A DNA stretch of 64,000 bases, taken from the NCBI RefSeq assembly GCF_020783335.1, contig NZ_CP086068.1:4588001-4652000 (forward strand). The letters are read 5' to 3'. A model generated the notes under the pieces. The model was not told where the DNA came from and made no database searches. It saw only the letters and a program-made list of their open reading frames with translations. Below are positions 27,036-35,562 of the stretch, piece by piece (the stretch's first letter is position 1; every line of letters begins with the position of its first letter). This stretch comes from Mucilaginibacter daejeonensis. Lineage in GTDB: Bacteria > Bacteroidota > Bacteroidia > Sphingobacteriales > Sphingobacteriaceae. The position numbers and the translations under genes are program-made.

Positions 27036-27721
27036 AGAGAATACTACTTGTTGAAGATGATCCGAACCTGGGCACCCTATTACAGGACTACCTGCAATTG
27101 AAAGGAAAATTTGATGTGGTGCTTTGTAAGGATGGTGAGGCCGGTTTGCGCGAGTTCACCCAGCAAGAGTTCGACCTACTGATCCTCGATGTGATGATGC
27201 CCAAAAAGGACGGCTTTACCCTGGGTAAGGAGATACGTAAGATGAACGAGCATGTGCCCATCATCTTTGCCACGGCCAAAGGCATGATCGAGGACAAGAC
27301 CCAGGCCTTCAACTTAGGCGGCGATGACTACATCACCAAACCTTTCCGTATCGAAGAATTGCTGTTACGCATCAACGCACTGCTCAAGCGTTCGGCCGCG
27401 GGCGCCAAGGAAGAAGAAAAGGCCACCCGCTTTAAGATCGGTAAATACGACTTTGATTTCACCTCGCAACTGATCACCTCCGATTCGGGCAACCAAAAAC
27501 TATCCACCAAAGAGGCAGCCCTGTTACGTTTGCTTTGCCTGCACCAAAATCAGGTACTTACCCGCGAGGAGGCTTTGCTCAATATCTGGAACGACGACAA
27601 TTACTTTAACGGCCGCAGTATGGACGTTTTTTTAAGCAAGATCCGCAAGTATTTAAAAGACGACCCCCGTGTCGAGATCATTAACGTACACGGGCGGGGC
27701 TACAAACTGCTGGTCAATTAA
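27032..27721 (+). CDS. OmpR/PhoB-type response regulator
   Basis: The 229-residue product has a receiver domain (acid pocket VEDDPN, phospho-Asp in LLILDVMMPKKDG, Lys in YITKPF) and a winged-helix DNA-binding domain (about 130-229; TKEAALLRLL, NGRSMDVFLSKIRKYL, VHGRGYKL). It overlaps the kinase gene by 4 bases, so the two form a cognate pair. The divergent T9SS cargo gene is the first candidate target. Confidence 0.93.
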   Translation: MKRILLVEDDPNLGTLLQDYLQLKGKFDVVLCKDGEAGLREFTQQEFDLLILDVMMPKKDGFTLGKEIRKMNEHVPIIFATAKGMIEDKTQAFNLGGDDYITKPFRIEELLLRINALLKRSAAGAKEEEKATRFKIGKYDFDFTSQLITSDSGNQKLSTKEAALLRLLCLHQNQVLTREEALLNIWNDDNYFNGRSMDVFLSKIRKYLKDDPRVEIINVHGRGYKLLVN

Positions 27722-27846
27722 GTATAGCATTCTTCCCTAACGATACTTTTTACTTTTTTACTGGCTGGCGCTTAAGTTTGGCTTTTGGAAGGCCTGCTAT
27801 ACTATTGTGTAACAGCTTTTTCACAAGACCATCTGCGGCAATTGAA

Positions 27847-27854
27847 TAAGTTTG
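27847..27854 (+). promoter_or_regulatory. -7 element for the M28 peptidase gene
   Basis: TAAGTTTG matches TAnnTTTG and ends 27 bases before the ATG at 27882. It supports that start over the TTG at 27852. The TTG box is not clear. Confidence 0.5.
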
Positions 27855-27881
27855 TACAAAGCTATTCAACCACTAAAAAGT

Positions 27882-29444
27882 ATGAAGAAACCATTACTAT
27901 TCACGCTTCTTGCATCGGGTATAGGCCTTACGGCTATGGCCCAGGAATCCGTTGATGCAACGGCAGTACAAAAGATCCGCGAGGAGGGCCTTAACCACTC
28001 GCAGGTGATGAAGACCGCATTTTACCTAACCGATGTTGCCGGCCCACGTTTGTCTGGCTCACCAGGTTTGAAAAAGGCACAGAACTGGGCACTTGACCAA
28101 CTAAAAAGTTATGGCTTAGCGAACGGCAAACTGGAGCCATGGGGTAAATTTGGCAAAGGCTGGCAGGTGAACAAAAATTATGCGGCCATCACGGTCCCGT
28201 ATTACCATGCGATCATCGCCATCCCGAAGGCCTGGACCGGTAGTACTAAAGGCCCCGTTAAAGGCGAGGTGATGCTATTGAAGGTAGATACCGTTACCGA
28301 TCTGCCTAAATATAAAGGTCAGCTGGCCGGCAAGATCGTGATCGTTGATAACAACGCCCCTGCACTGGTGCGCAGCAAAACTCCAGATCTTTCGCGCTAT
28401 ACTGATGATGAACTGGCTAAGATGGCCGCAGCTACGTCTACGCCTGCAGGCGGCAGGCGTAATGCAGGCAACCCACAAATGGCCGCTTTTATGGCTAACC
28501 GCGCAAGGGCTGCCGCCAAGCGCAATGCCATCAGCAACTTTTTACAAGCTGAGAACGTTGCGCTCATCCTGAGCCAGGGCCGCGGCACCGATGGTACCGT
28601 GTTCACCACCAATGGTGCATCATATGCCGATACCGCAAAAATGGCCTTGCCTGAGCTGGAGACCAGCGGCGAGGATTACCTGCGCATCGTACGTTTATTG
28701 CGTGCCGGCCAAAAAGTTCAAATGGAGGCGGATGTTCAGACCCAGTTCTTTACCGATGATCTGAAAGGCTACAACGTAGTGGCCGAAATACCAGGCACCG
28801 ATAAAAAGTTGAAGGACCAGGTGGTGATGATCGGAGGGCACTTTGACTCATGGCATGCCGCTACCGGCGCTACCGACAACGCTGCGGGAAGTGCCGTGAT
28901 GATGGAAGCCATGCGCATTCTGAAAGCCATTGGCTTTAAACCAAAACGCACCATCCGTGTAGCGCTGTGGAGTTCAGAGGAGCAGGGTCTGTTCGGTTCG
29001 CGTGGTTATGTGGCCGCACACTTTGGCAAACCCGATTCGGCGGCGAAAGCTGAGCGAGCCAAAGTATCTGCCTATTATAACTTAGACAACGGTACCGGTA
29101 AGATACGTGGCGTATACCTGCAAGGCAATGCAGCTGTTGGTCCTATTTTCCAAAGCTGGTTAGAGCCATTCAAAGACCTTGGCGCTACTACAGTGACCAT
29201 CAGCAATACGGGAGGCACCGATCACCAGTCGTTCGATGCGGTGAATATCCCGGGCTTCCAGTTCATACAAGATGGCATGGACTACAATACCCGTACCCAC
29301 CACAGCAACCAGGACACCTACGATCGCTTAGTGGAGGATGACCTGAAACAAGCGGCCACCATCATCGCCTCATTTGTGTACCACACCGCTCAACGTGCCG
29401 AGATGCTTCCACGCAAAGAAGCGCCAAAGGCCGGTACTAACTAA
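27882..29444 (+). CDS. Secreted M28-family metallopeptidase with PA domain
   Basis: The 520-residue product has a signal peptide (MKKPLLFTLL to AMAQ), a protease-associated insert (about 130-260, including KYKGQLAGKIVIVD) and the M28 aminopeptidase core. Zinc and catalytic residues are visible in GGHFDSWHAATGATDNAAGS (His, Asp), LWSSEEQGLFGS (Glu pair) and the late NTGGTDHQSFDAV. It probably degrades peptides outside the cytoplasm. It is followed by a terminator hairpin. Confidence 0.88.
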   Translation: MKKPLLFTLLASGIGLTAMAQESVDATAVQKIREEGLNHSQVMKTAFYLTDVAGPRLSGSPGLKKAQNWALDQLKSYGLANGKLEPWGKFGKGWQVNKNYAAITVPYYHAIIAIPKAWTGSTKGPVKGEVMLLKVDTVTDLPKYKGQLAGKIVIVDNNAPALVRSKTPDLSRYTDDELAKMAAATSTPAGGRRNAGNPQMAAFMANRARAAAKRNAISNFLQAENVALILSQGRGTDGTVFTTNGASYADTAKMALPELETSGEDYLRIVRLLRAGQKVQMEADVQTQFFTDDLKGYNVVAEIPGTDKKLKDQVVMIGGHFDSWHAATGATDNAAGSAVMMEAMRILKAIGFKPKRTIRVALWSSEEQGLFGSRGYVAAHFGKPDSAAKAERAKVSAYYNLDNGTGKIRGVYLQGNAAVGPIFQSWLEPFKDLGATTVTISNTGGTDHQSFDAVNIPGFQFIQDGMDYNTRTHHSNQDTYDRLVEDDLKQAATIIASFVYHTAQRAEMLPRKEAPKAGTN

Positions 29445-29469
29445 GATATCGTTTTAATTTTGATCATGA

Positions 29470-29502
29470 AGTCCCGCAGATCTTTTTCTACGGGGCTTTT
29501 TA
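29470..29502 (+). terminator. Terminator of the M28 peptidase gene
   Basis: AGTCCCGCAGA (29470-29480) pairs with TCTACGGGGCT (29487-29497), one mismatch and one G-T pair, followed by a T-rich run. Confidence 0.7.
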
Positions 29503-29516
29503 TTTATATTGGTGTC

Positions 29517-29873
29517 ATGAAAAAAATGCCTATTCTTTTATCACTTATTGTTACAATGGGTTGTAATGCCAATAAAACAAAAAGCCTCTCTACTGATACT
29601 GTAGCTGTAGATACCATCAAAAAGATCTCGATGGTCGACTCAGCCAAACTCATGCTTGACAGTTCAGACTTTTATATGAGAAAAGGTGTAAAGAAAGAAA
29701 TGAGTGTTGAAGCGACCCGGACGAAAGTGGGGATTTTCATGGATAAGTTCTTTAACATCTACGGCCAGCTTTCCCCAGCTGATACTGCGGAGGTATATGA
29801 ATATCGGTTGAAGAGTTTAAATGAGCTTATAGACCTACAGGTTGAGCAAACTAAAAAGGAATCAAATAGATAA
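29517..29873 (+). CDS. Small lipoprotein of unknown function
   Basis: The 118-residue product has a lipoprotein signal (MKKMPILLSLIVTMGC) and a short alpha-helical mature part with Lys, Asp and Thr. The frame extends upstream through the terminator hairpin, so the ATG at 29517 was chosen. No family is recognised. Confidence 0.55.
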   Translation: MKKMPILLSLIVTMGCNANKTKSLSTDTVAVDTIKKISMVDSAKLMLDSSDFYMRKGVKKEMSVEATRTKVGIFMDKFFNIYGQLSPADTAEVYEYRLKSLNELIDLQVEQTKKESNR

Positions 29874-29907
29874 TACAGGTGTGGACCGATGACCCGCCGC
29901 AATCATT

Positions 29908-30288
29908 TTACACGATCACCTTAAAGGCATCCTTCATCCTGCTCAATTTCGACTGGAACACCGTAGCCATAAGCAATGCCCGGCTTTTGGCTTCAGTAGC
30001 TACCGGCCCTTCAAAATGCTGGTCAACGGTGCTGTTAAATAGCTCGAGCCAGCGTTCAAAATGTTTTGGGGTAATAGGAAGCGGTGCATGCCGTGCAAAA
30101 GGGTTACCCCTGAAACCGGGCACACCGAACAAGGCGGCGTTCCAAAAGTCGTACATCTTATCTAGGTGAGGCTGCCAATCGTCATGCACCACATCAGCGA
30201 ACACCGGTCCTAACAGGTCATCCTGCCGTACCTTGGTGTAAAAGTCATTCACCAGGAGTTTGATCTCGTCTTTACCCTTGATGTCCAT
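29908..30288 (-). CDS. Group III truncated haemoglobin
   Basis: The 126-residue product matches trHb3 (Ctb-like) globins: DEIKLLVNDFYTKVRQDDLL, the CD/E region DWQPHLDKMYDFWNAALFG and the proximal histidine region ITPKHFERWLELF, with a conserved Trp. These proteins bind oxygen or nitric oxide. It lies 12 bases after the MarR regulator gene and is the second gene of that unit. Confidence 0.88.
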   Translation of the reverse strand: MDIKGKDEIKLLVNDFYTKVRQDDLLGPVFADVVHDDWQPHLDKMYDFWNAALFGVPGFRGNPFARHAPLPITPKHFERWLELFNSTVDQHFEGPVATEAKSRALLMATVFQSKLSRMKDAFKVIV

Positions 30289-30300
30289 AATTGTTGCTGA

Positions 30301-30822
30301 TCAGGCCTCGTCAGAGGCATTTGGTTTTGACCGGGCACCGGCCAACTCACCCGTATGGGCCTTGATACGGCTGTAGAGATTTTCCTCATCCAGGGCATCC
30401 TCGATCTGACCCAGCACGCTAAGCAGGTTATGATCGGCTTGCGAGAGCAGGCGTTGTATCTCCTGTTTGATCAGGGCCAGTACAGGTGCCAGTTCGTCAA
30501 GCATACGCTTGCCTTTGGCTGTTAAGCAAACCATGCGCTTCCGCCCGTCGATCTGGTCTTTTTTTGCCGTAATAAGTTTGGCTTTTTGCATCTGATCCAC
30601 AAATTGAACGATGGCCGGGTGCGTAAGACGCAACTCATCGGCAATGTCAACTATCGAGAGCACCTTGCGGCGGCTCAATAGCTCAAGCACCAGGAACCAC
30701 TTGGCCTCAAAGTCGAAATCAAGTTCTTTATATATCTTGTTCACATCCTGTGCCAGTCGTTCGCTCAGCCGCTTTAAACGCGTAGCCATAGCTAACTCGG
30801 CCAGTTCAGAAATGAGGTCCAT
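30301..30822 (-). CDS. MarR-family transcriptional regulator
   Basis: The 173-residue product has the MarR winged helix: FDFEAKWFLVLELLSRRKVL, IADELRLTHPAIVQFVDQMQ (recognition helix), the wing KKDQIDGRKRMVCLTAKGKR and a C-terminal dimerisation helix. It precedes the truncated haemoglobin gene and probably regulates its own operon. No clear operator palindrome was found upstream. Confidence 0.88.
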   Translation of the reverse strand: MDLISELAELAMATRLKRLSERLAQDVNKIYKELDFDFEAKWFLVLELLSRRKVLSIVDIADELRLTHPAIVQFVDQMQKAKLITAKKDQIDGRKRMVCLTAKGKRMLDELAPVLALIKQEIQRLLSQADHNLLSVLGQIEDALDEENLYSRIKAHTGELAGARSKPNASDEA

Positions 30823-30872
30823 TGTTCAGTGTTAATACAGCTACCAATATACGTTTAAAATACAGTTTTTAG

Positions 30873-31538
30873 CTATTGCAGCAGCGTTGTGTAGAAAGGG
30901 TCCGTAAAATCTGCAGAGAAGTGTATGATGTTGTTCAAATGCACGAATTCATGCTTTTGATGCGTGGTGGTGAGTACTACGGCAGGCATCTGGGCGTTCA
31001 AAGCGGCCTCAGCCCCTTTGGGTACATCCTCAAATACCAGGCAATCTACCGGGTCAACCCCTAACAGCTCAGCAGCTTTTAAAAAGGTCTCCGGATGGGG
31101 CTTACTGAAGGTCACATCATCGGCACTTACCACGGCTTTAAAGTAATGACGGATGTTCAGGTTATGGATCACAAAATCGATATTGAATGGAATGGCGGCC
31201 GAAGCGATAGCCATGGGTATCTGTAACTCGTAAGCACGTTCCAGGAAACGGTCCAACCCGGGCAGCAGAGCCAACTGGGGCAGGTATTCTTCCTGGTAAC
31301 GGCGCTCTTTGGCAAAGGATAATTCGGTCATTTCCTCAGCAGTAAATCGCTGCGGACCGAACACGCGCTCCAGCACTTCCTGGTTCTTGCCGTACATCTG
31401 CGCTTTAACCTCATCCCAGGTAAAATTGCCACCAAGTTCTTCATTAAATATCCGTTGCCATGCCCGGGTATGGTGATCCATGTCATTGATCATGGTGCCG
31501 TTCATATCAAATATCAGAGCCTTGGGTCGTTGTGTCAT
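30873..31538 (-). CDS. HAD hydrolase, beta-phosphoglucomutase-like
   Basis: The 221-residue product has HAD motif I (IFDMNGTMIND), a helical C1 cap, motif II (IASAA), motif III lysine in FSKPHPETFL and motif IV (VFEDVPKGAEAA). Asn replaces the usual Asp in the middle of DMNGTM but the nucleophile and acid are at the usual ends. The ATG at 31538 was preferred to an upstream in-frame ATG that gives an unrelated hydrophobic tail. The likely substrate is a sugar phosphate. Confidence 0.83.
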   Translation of the reverse strand: MTQRPKALIFDMNGTMINDMDHHTRAWQRIFNEELGGNFTWDEVKAQMYGKNQEVLERVFGPQRFTAEEMTELSFAKERRYQEEYLPQLALLPGLDRFLERAYELQIPMAIASAAIPFNIDFVIHNLNIRHYFKAVVSADDVTFSKPHPETFLKAAELLGVDPVDCLVFEDVPKGAEAALNAQMPAVVLTTTHQKHEFVHLNNIIHFSADFTDPFYTTLLQ

Positions 31539-31672
31539 GGCCGCAAATAGGGAAAAATAGCAGGCATGGTCAAGTATAATTTTAATTAATGTTATAACAA
31601 TGATATGGTGGTAAGGGCATTCGATCATGCATCGGGCAACTTTTTAGTAACTTGCGGTTCCTATTTTTAACA

Positions 31673-32128
31673 ATGAAGTTCAGCAAGATCATTGCCTCCT
31701 GGGGCGGTATCGGTTATATCAAAGGTGGTGGCACGGTGGCAGCGGCGGTAACGTGTTTGATCATCTATTTGCTCCGCCAGCAAGGTAGTTTTGAGCACCT
31801 TTGGGTGCTTCCGGTAGCGGCGGTCATCATCACGCTGATCGGCATTTACACAGGAGACGTCGTAGAGGCCGATTGGGGCAAGGACAGCTCGCGCGTGGTG
31901 ATCGACGAGGTGGCCGGGCAAATGATCAGCCTACTGCTCCTACCGCTAACTAACACCAACCTGGTCATTGGCCTCCTCCTGTTCCGTTTCTTCGACATTT
32001 TGAAACCCTTAGGGGTACGCAAAATGGAGGCCTTAAAAGGCGGTACCGGTGTGATGATGGATGATGTGTTGGCAGGGGTGTACGCCAATATCGTTCTACA
32101 GATACTGGTTCGCGTATTTAACCTTTAA
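31673..32128 (+). CDS. pgpA: Phosphatidylglycerophosphatase A
   Basis: PgpA removes phosphate from phosphatidylglycerol phosphate in membrane lipid synthesis. The 151-residue product is a multi-pass membrane protein with the family motifs ASWGGIGYIKGGGTVAAA at the N-terminus and DVVEADWGKDSSRVVIDEVA in the middle, followed by FRFFDILKP. The ATG at 31673 gives the family N-terminus. It converges on the repeat-protein gene. Confidence 0.88.
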   Translation: MKFSKIIASWGGIGYIKGGGTVAAAVTCLIIYLLRQQGSFEHLWVLPVAAVIITLIGIYTGDVVEADWGKDSSRVVIDEVAGQMISLLLLPLTNTNLVIGLLLFRFFDILKPLGVRKMEALKGGTGVMMDDVLAGVYANIVLQILVRVFNL

Positions 32129-32143
32129 GAGATGCATCTCGCT

Positions 32144-33382
32144 TTATTGCTCGTCGGCAGGTTTGCTTTTAAAGCGTGGCTTGAAGCCTAATTTCAAGGC
32201 AGGTGCCTCGGTCGGGTTTTCCTCTTTTTTCTCCTCTACTGGCTCAGGACTATCTGATGGAGTTGCGGGCAAAGGCTGCTCTTTAGCGGGATCGGTCGCC
32301 GGGCTTTCATCAGCTGACCGGGTAGTGGTCACGCCTGCTTTAAAGCGCGGTTTAAAACCCATTTTGGGTGCTGGTGAAGCAATATCTGATGTCGAGGTCT
32401 CATTCTTCACTTCAGCTTCAGCGATAGGCTCAACATCGGTTCCAGGCTCCGCTGGAACTTCCTCTTTTTGAACATCAACAGCCGGCTTAGTAGTGGTCAC
32501 ACCAGCTTTAAAACGAGGCTTGAAGCCCATTTTAGGTGCCGGGGTTACTTCGTTCGATGAAGTATCAGCTTGTACAGCCGTATCGGTATTTGGTGTAGCC
32601 GGACCATTGTCAGCTACTGGTTCGACGTTTTGTTCTGCGTCTTGTGTTGAAGGTTTAGTGTTGGTCACTTCGGCTTTGAACCGAGGCTTGAAGCCCATTT
32701 TTGGTGCAGCAGGCGGTTCATCAGATGGGGCATCTGCTTGTGCTGATGCAGGGGCCGGCTCTTCAGCAGGTTTGGCGGTGGTCACCCCAGCTTTAAAACG
32801 AGGCTTAAAGCCCACCTTAGCTACAGGTGCTGCTTGTTCTTGAGGCGCATCAGCATCTTTTGTAGGTTTTGATGGACCAGCTTCAGCTGTTGCCTCAGTT
32901 GTCGGTTCGGCAGGTTTAGACGTAATGACACCCGGTTTGAATCTCGGCTTGAAGCCTACCTTGGCCGTTGGTGCTTCGGCAGGTTTGGCTTCATTGGTCG
33001 ATGGCGTTTCAGTTGCGGAGGCCTCCTTTGTTTTCGTTTCATCAGTAGCGGGAGTTGCCGTAGGGGATTTGAACCTTGGCTTGAAACCGCCCGGTTTGGG
33101 TCCTTCCTGGATCTGATCGGCCACAGGCGGAACAGTGAGCATATCGCTTACCGTTTGCTCGGCGATCTGGTTCTCCGGGCGCAGGCGTTCAGCTTTTACC
33201 TCGGGTGGCAGCGGGAACTGGTGACGCAGCTTATTGAACCAGAACTTTTTGGTATGGTCAAAGCTCTTTTCGCCCATTTGCTCGTAGTGTTCCTTAAATT
33301 CCGAAAATAGTCCCGGCTCACTTTGTTGTAAGCTGCTGAGGTCTATCTTCTTCTTTTTAAAAAACTCTTCGAACAATAACAT
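32144..33382 (-). CDS. Disordered protein with seven GFKPRFK repeats
   Basis: The 412-residue product has a folded-looking N-terminal domain (about 1-80; LFEEFFKKKKIDLSSLQQ, FDHTKKFWFNKLRHQF) and then a long region rich in Pro, Thr, Ala and Glu. Seven copies of GFKPRFK, usually in the form KMGFKPRFKAGVTTTKPA, are spaced about 40-57 residues apart; the last copy is at the C-terminus. The cores are basic and aromatic, the linkers acidic. The ATG at 33382 was chosen because the frame upstream runs into the neighbouring gene. I do not recognise the family. Repeated short motifs suggest multivalent binding to a nucleic acid or a protein. Confidence 0.75.
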   Translation of the reverse strand: MLLFEEFFKKKKIDLSSLQQSEPGLFSEFKEHYEQMGEKSFDHTKKFWFNKLRHQFPLPPEVKAERLRPENQIAEQTVSDMLTVPPVADQIQEGPKPGGFKPRFKSPTATPATDETKTKEASATETPSTNEAKPAEAPTAKVGFKPRFKPGVITSKPAEPTTEATAEAGPSKPTKDADAPQEQAAPVAKVGFKPRFKAGVTTAKPAEEPAPASAQADAPSDEPPAAPKMGFKPRFKAEVTNTKPSTQDAEQNVEPVADNGPATPNTDTAVQADTSSNEVTPAPKMGFKPRFKAGVTTTKPAVDVQKEEVPAEPGTDVEPIAEAEVKNETSTSDIASPAPKMGFKPRFKAGVTTTRSADESPATDPAKEQPLPATPSDSPEPVEEKKEENPTEAPALKLGFKPRFKSKPADEQ

Positions 33383-33387
33383 GATCG

Positions 33388-33603
33388 TTAGATATTGATG
33401 TCCACATTCAGGTCCTTCCACCTTATGCCGGTAGTGGTTTGCTCCCAATTCTGCTTTTCCTCATCCGTGGCCTTCATCAGCGCCGGGAAGAACGTTAATG
33501 GGAATACCTGCTGTTTACCGTCAGGTTTTTCCACCAGCAACATATCATCCTGAAAAGATAATTTGATGTTGCCTTGCTGCTTACGTGAGGTGAATAGTGG
33601 CAT
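33388..33603 (-). CDS. DUF2442-like small protein
   Basis: The 71-residue product has short beta strands (NIKLSFQDDMLLVEKPDG), a PLTFFPAL segment and a C-terminal GIRWKDLNVDINI, which resembles the DUF2442 pattern that ends with a tryptophan and an acidic stretch. It is 5 bases upstream of the GFKPRFK repeat protein and almost certainly in one operon with it. Confidence 0.6.
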   Translation of the reverse strand: MPLFTSRKQQGNIKLSFQDDMLLVEKPDGKQQVFPLTFFPALMKATDEEKQNWEQTTTGIRWKDLNVDINI

Positions 33604-33616
33604 GTTTATTTATCAA

Positions 33617-33701
33617 CGTCATTGCGAGGAACGAAGCAATCTATGAAATATGCTTGGTCAATATGCCTAACGCAGAGGTTGCTTCGTGCCTCGCAATGAC
33701 G
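33617..33701. repeat. Inverted-repeat element with CGTCATTGCGAGG ends
   Basis: The arms CGTCATTGCGAGGAACGAAG (from 33617) and CTTCGTGCCTCGCAATGACG (to 33701) are inverted copies of about 26 bases with a few mismatches, around a loop of about 31 bases. There is no open reading frame inside, so it looks like a non-autonomous MITE-type repeat. Confidence 0.8.
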
Positions 33702-33743
33702 AGTTTGGGTAATTATACTCCCCTCCTTTAACGGGGCCGAAGC

Positions 33744-34469
33744 TTACTCCGCCATGTTATGGTACACGGCCTGTACGTCGTCGTCCTCTTCCAGTTTGTC
33801 GATCAGCTTCAATACATCGGCTGCATCGGTCTCGCTGATCTCGGTGGTCGATAACGGGATACGCTCCAGCTTGGCCGACTTCAACTCGATGCCCATGCCC
33901 TCAAGGGTCTTTTGCATCTTGCCAAAATCTTCGTAAGCAGCGTGCAATACGGCTACGTCCTTACCTTCTTCGTCGCTCTCCACAAATAGCTCTTCCAGGC
34001 CGGCATCGATCAGTTCAAATTCCAATTCTTCCAGATCGCGTTCGCCCGGCTCAAAACGGAACACCGATTTACGGCTGAAGATGAAATCCAATGAACCTGT
34101 TTTACCGAGCGCGCCACCTACTTTAGTAAAATAGCTGCGTACGTTAGCCACGGTACGGTTGGTGTTATCAGTAGCGGTCTCTACCAGTACGGCCACACCG
34201 TGCGGGGCGTAACCTTCGTATACTAATTCCTCGTAATCTTTTTCGTCCTTGCTTGAAGCGCGTTTGATCGCCGCCTCTACACGATCTTTAGGCATGTTCA
34301 CGGCCTTGGCATTTTGCATGGCCGTACGCAGGCGGGAGTTGCTCTCGGGATTAGGACCGCCATCTTTAACGGCCATCACGATCTCTTTGCCTAAACGTGT
34401 GAACTGCACGGCCATTTTGGCCCAGCGCTTAAATTTTCTCTCCTTACGGAACTCAAATGCTCTTCCCAT
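33744..34469 (-). CDS. YebC/PmpR-family protein
   Basis: The 241-residue product is a three-domain YebC/TACO1 protein: GRAFEFRKERKFKRWAKMA at the N-terminus, MPKDRVEAAIKRASSKDEKD, YEGYAPHGVAVLVETATDN and an acidic C-terminus KLEEDDDVQAVYHNM. Members were annotated as transcription regulators; recent work on the family points to relief of ribosome stalling at proline-rich stretches. It is monocistronic and full length. Confidence 0.9.
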   Translation of the reverse strand: MGRAFEFRKERKFKRWAKMAVQFTRLGKEIVMAVKDGGPNPESNSRLRTAMQNAKAVNMPKDRVEAAIKRASSKDEKDYEELVYEGYAPHGVAVLVETATDNTNRTVANVRSYFTKVGGALGKTGSLDFIFSRKSVFRFEPGERDLEELEFELIDAGLEELFVESDEEGKDVAVLHAAYEDFGKMQKTLEGMGIELKSAKLERIPLSTTEISETDAADVLKLIDKLEEDDDVQAVYHNMAE

Positions 34470-34523
34470 TTATGTGTGAGTAGTTAACGGTAAATTGAAC
34501 GTCCACACCTTAGACATGACCAG

Positions 34524-34545
34524 GTCATGCTGAGTTTGTTGAAGC
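34524..34545. repeat. Dispersed GTCATGC...GAAGC repeat, copy 2
   Basis: GTCATGCTGAGTTTG to GAAGC resembles the copy at 4686-4716. It lies in the gap between the YebC gene and the SDR gene with no coding function. Confidence 0.5.
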
Positions 34546-34605
34546 CTATCGCATGTTCAGCTCTCAGACCAACAAGCGACCACTACAACAATGGGTATGA
34601 ACAGA

Positions 34606-35562
34606 TCACAAAACTAAAGTATTCTTTAGATTTTTCAGCATCTCGGCGGTCATCCGTTGCAGGTCGTATCGTAATTGCCAGTCCCAGTCCTTTTGAGCAT
34701 AACTATCGTCAATGCTTTGAGGCCAGCTATCGGCAATGGCCTGGCGGGGGTCACGATCGGCATAGCTGATCTCGAATTCCGGCATCTCTGTCCTGATCGC
34801 GTCAGCCAGTTCGGCTGGGGTAAAGCTGATGCCCCCTAAGTTATAGCTTGAGCGGATGCTGATCCTTTCGGCCGGGGCGTCCATCAGCGTCAGCGTAGCG
34901 CGTATTGCATCGTCCATATACATCATCGGCAGGCGCGTATCGGCTGTTAGGAAGCTTTCATATCTTCCATCCTTAACGGCCTCATGGAAAATGTGTACGG
35001 CATAATCGGTTGTGCCGCCGCCCGGGGCAGCCTTCCAGCTGATCAGGCCGGGGTAGCGTATACTGCGGACATCTAACCCGTATTTAGCATGGTAGTACTC
35101 ACACCAGCGTTCGCCGGCCAGCTTACTGAAACCATAAACCGTGTTAGGATCCATCACGCAATACTGAGGCGTATCTATACGTGGCGAATGCGGACCGAAC
35201 ACCGCGATAGAACTTGGCCAGAACACCTTTGCCGTTTTGAACTCTACCGCAAGGTCAAGCACATGGATGAGGCCGTTCATGTTAAGGTCCCAGGCCAGTT
35301 TGGGCTTTTGCTCGCCAGTGGCCGATAGTATGGCCGCCAGCAGGTATACCTGTGTAGGAGCATGTTCCTTGAAAACATGCAGCAGACTCTCCTTCTCCAG
35401 CACATTAGCGTACTCATACGGGCCATGCTCGCGCAGGGCGGTCGTTGGCTGGTTGATATCTGATGCGATCACTTGCTCGGCACCGTAGCGTGCGCGTAAG
35501 GCTGTCACCAATTCGGTACCGATCTGGCCATTGGCGCCGATCACTAATATCTTTTCGCTCAT
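34606..35562 (-). CDS. L-threonine 3-dehydrogenase-like SDR protein
   Basis: The 318-residue product is an extended short-chain dehydrogenase with the NAD motif VIGANGQIGTELV, the catalytic Ser-Tyr-Lys in WPSSIAVFG and VYGFSKLAGERW, and RYPGLISWKAAPGGGTTDYA, which is the signature of the SDR-type L-threonine dehydrogenases of Bacteroidota. It would convert threonine to 2-amino-3-ketobutyrate, which Kbl then splits to glycine; no kbl gene is adjacent. A CAAAACTA box (minus-strand -7) lies at 35586-35593. Confidence 0.85.
   Translation of the reverse strand: MSEKILVIGANGQIGTELVTALRARYGAEQVIASDINQPTTALREHGPYEYANVLEKESLLHVFKEHAPTQVYLLAAILSATGEQKPKLAWDLNMNGLIHVLDLAVEFKTAKVFWPSSIAVFGPHSPRIDTPQYCVMDPNTVYGFSKLAGERWCEYYHAKYGLDVRSIRYPGLISWKAAPGGGTTDYAVHIFHEAVKDGRYESFLTADTRLPMMYMDDAIRATLTLMDAPAERISIRSSYNLGGISFTPAELADAIRTEMPEFEISYADRDPRQAIADSWPQSIDDSYAQKDWDWQLRYDLQRMTAEMLKNLKNTLVL

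Noticed and set aside
32493..33116. Regular direct repeats that could suggest a CRISPR array
   Set aside because: The repeats are codons of GFKPRFK in one continuous protein, unequal in spacing (about 120-170 bases) and with coding linkers; no array.
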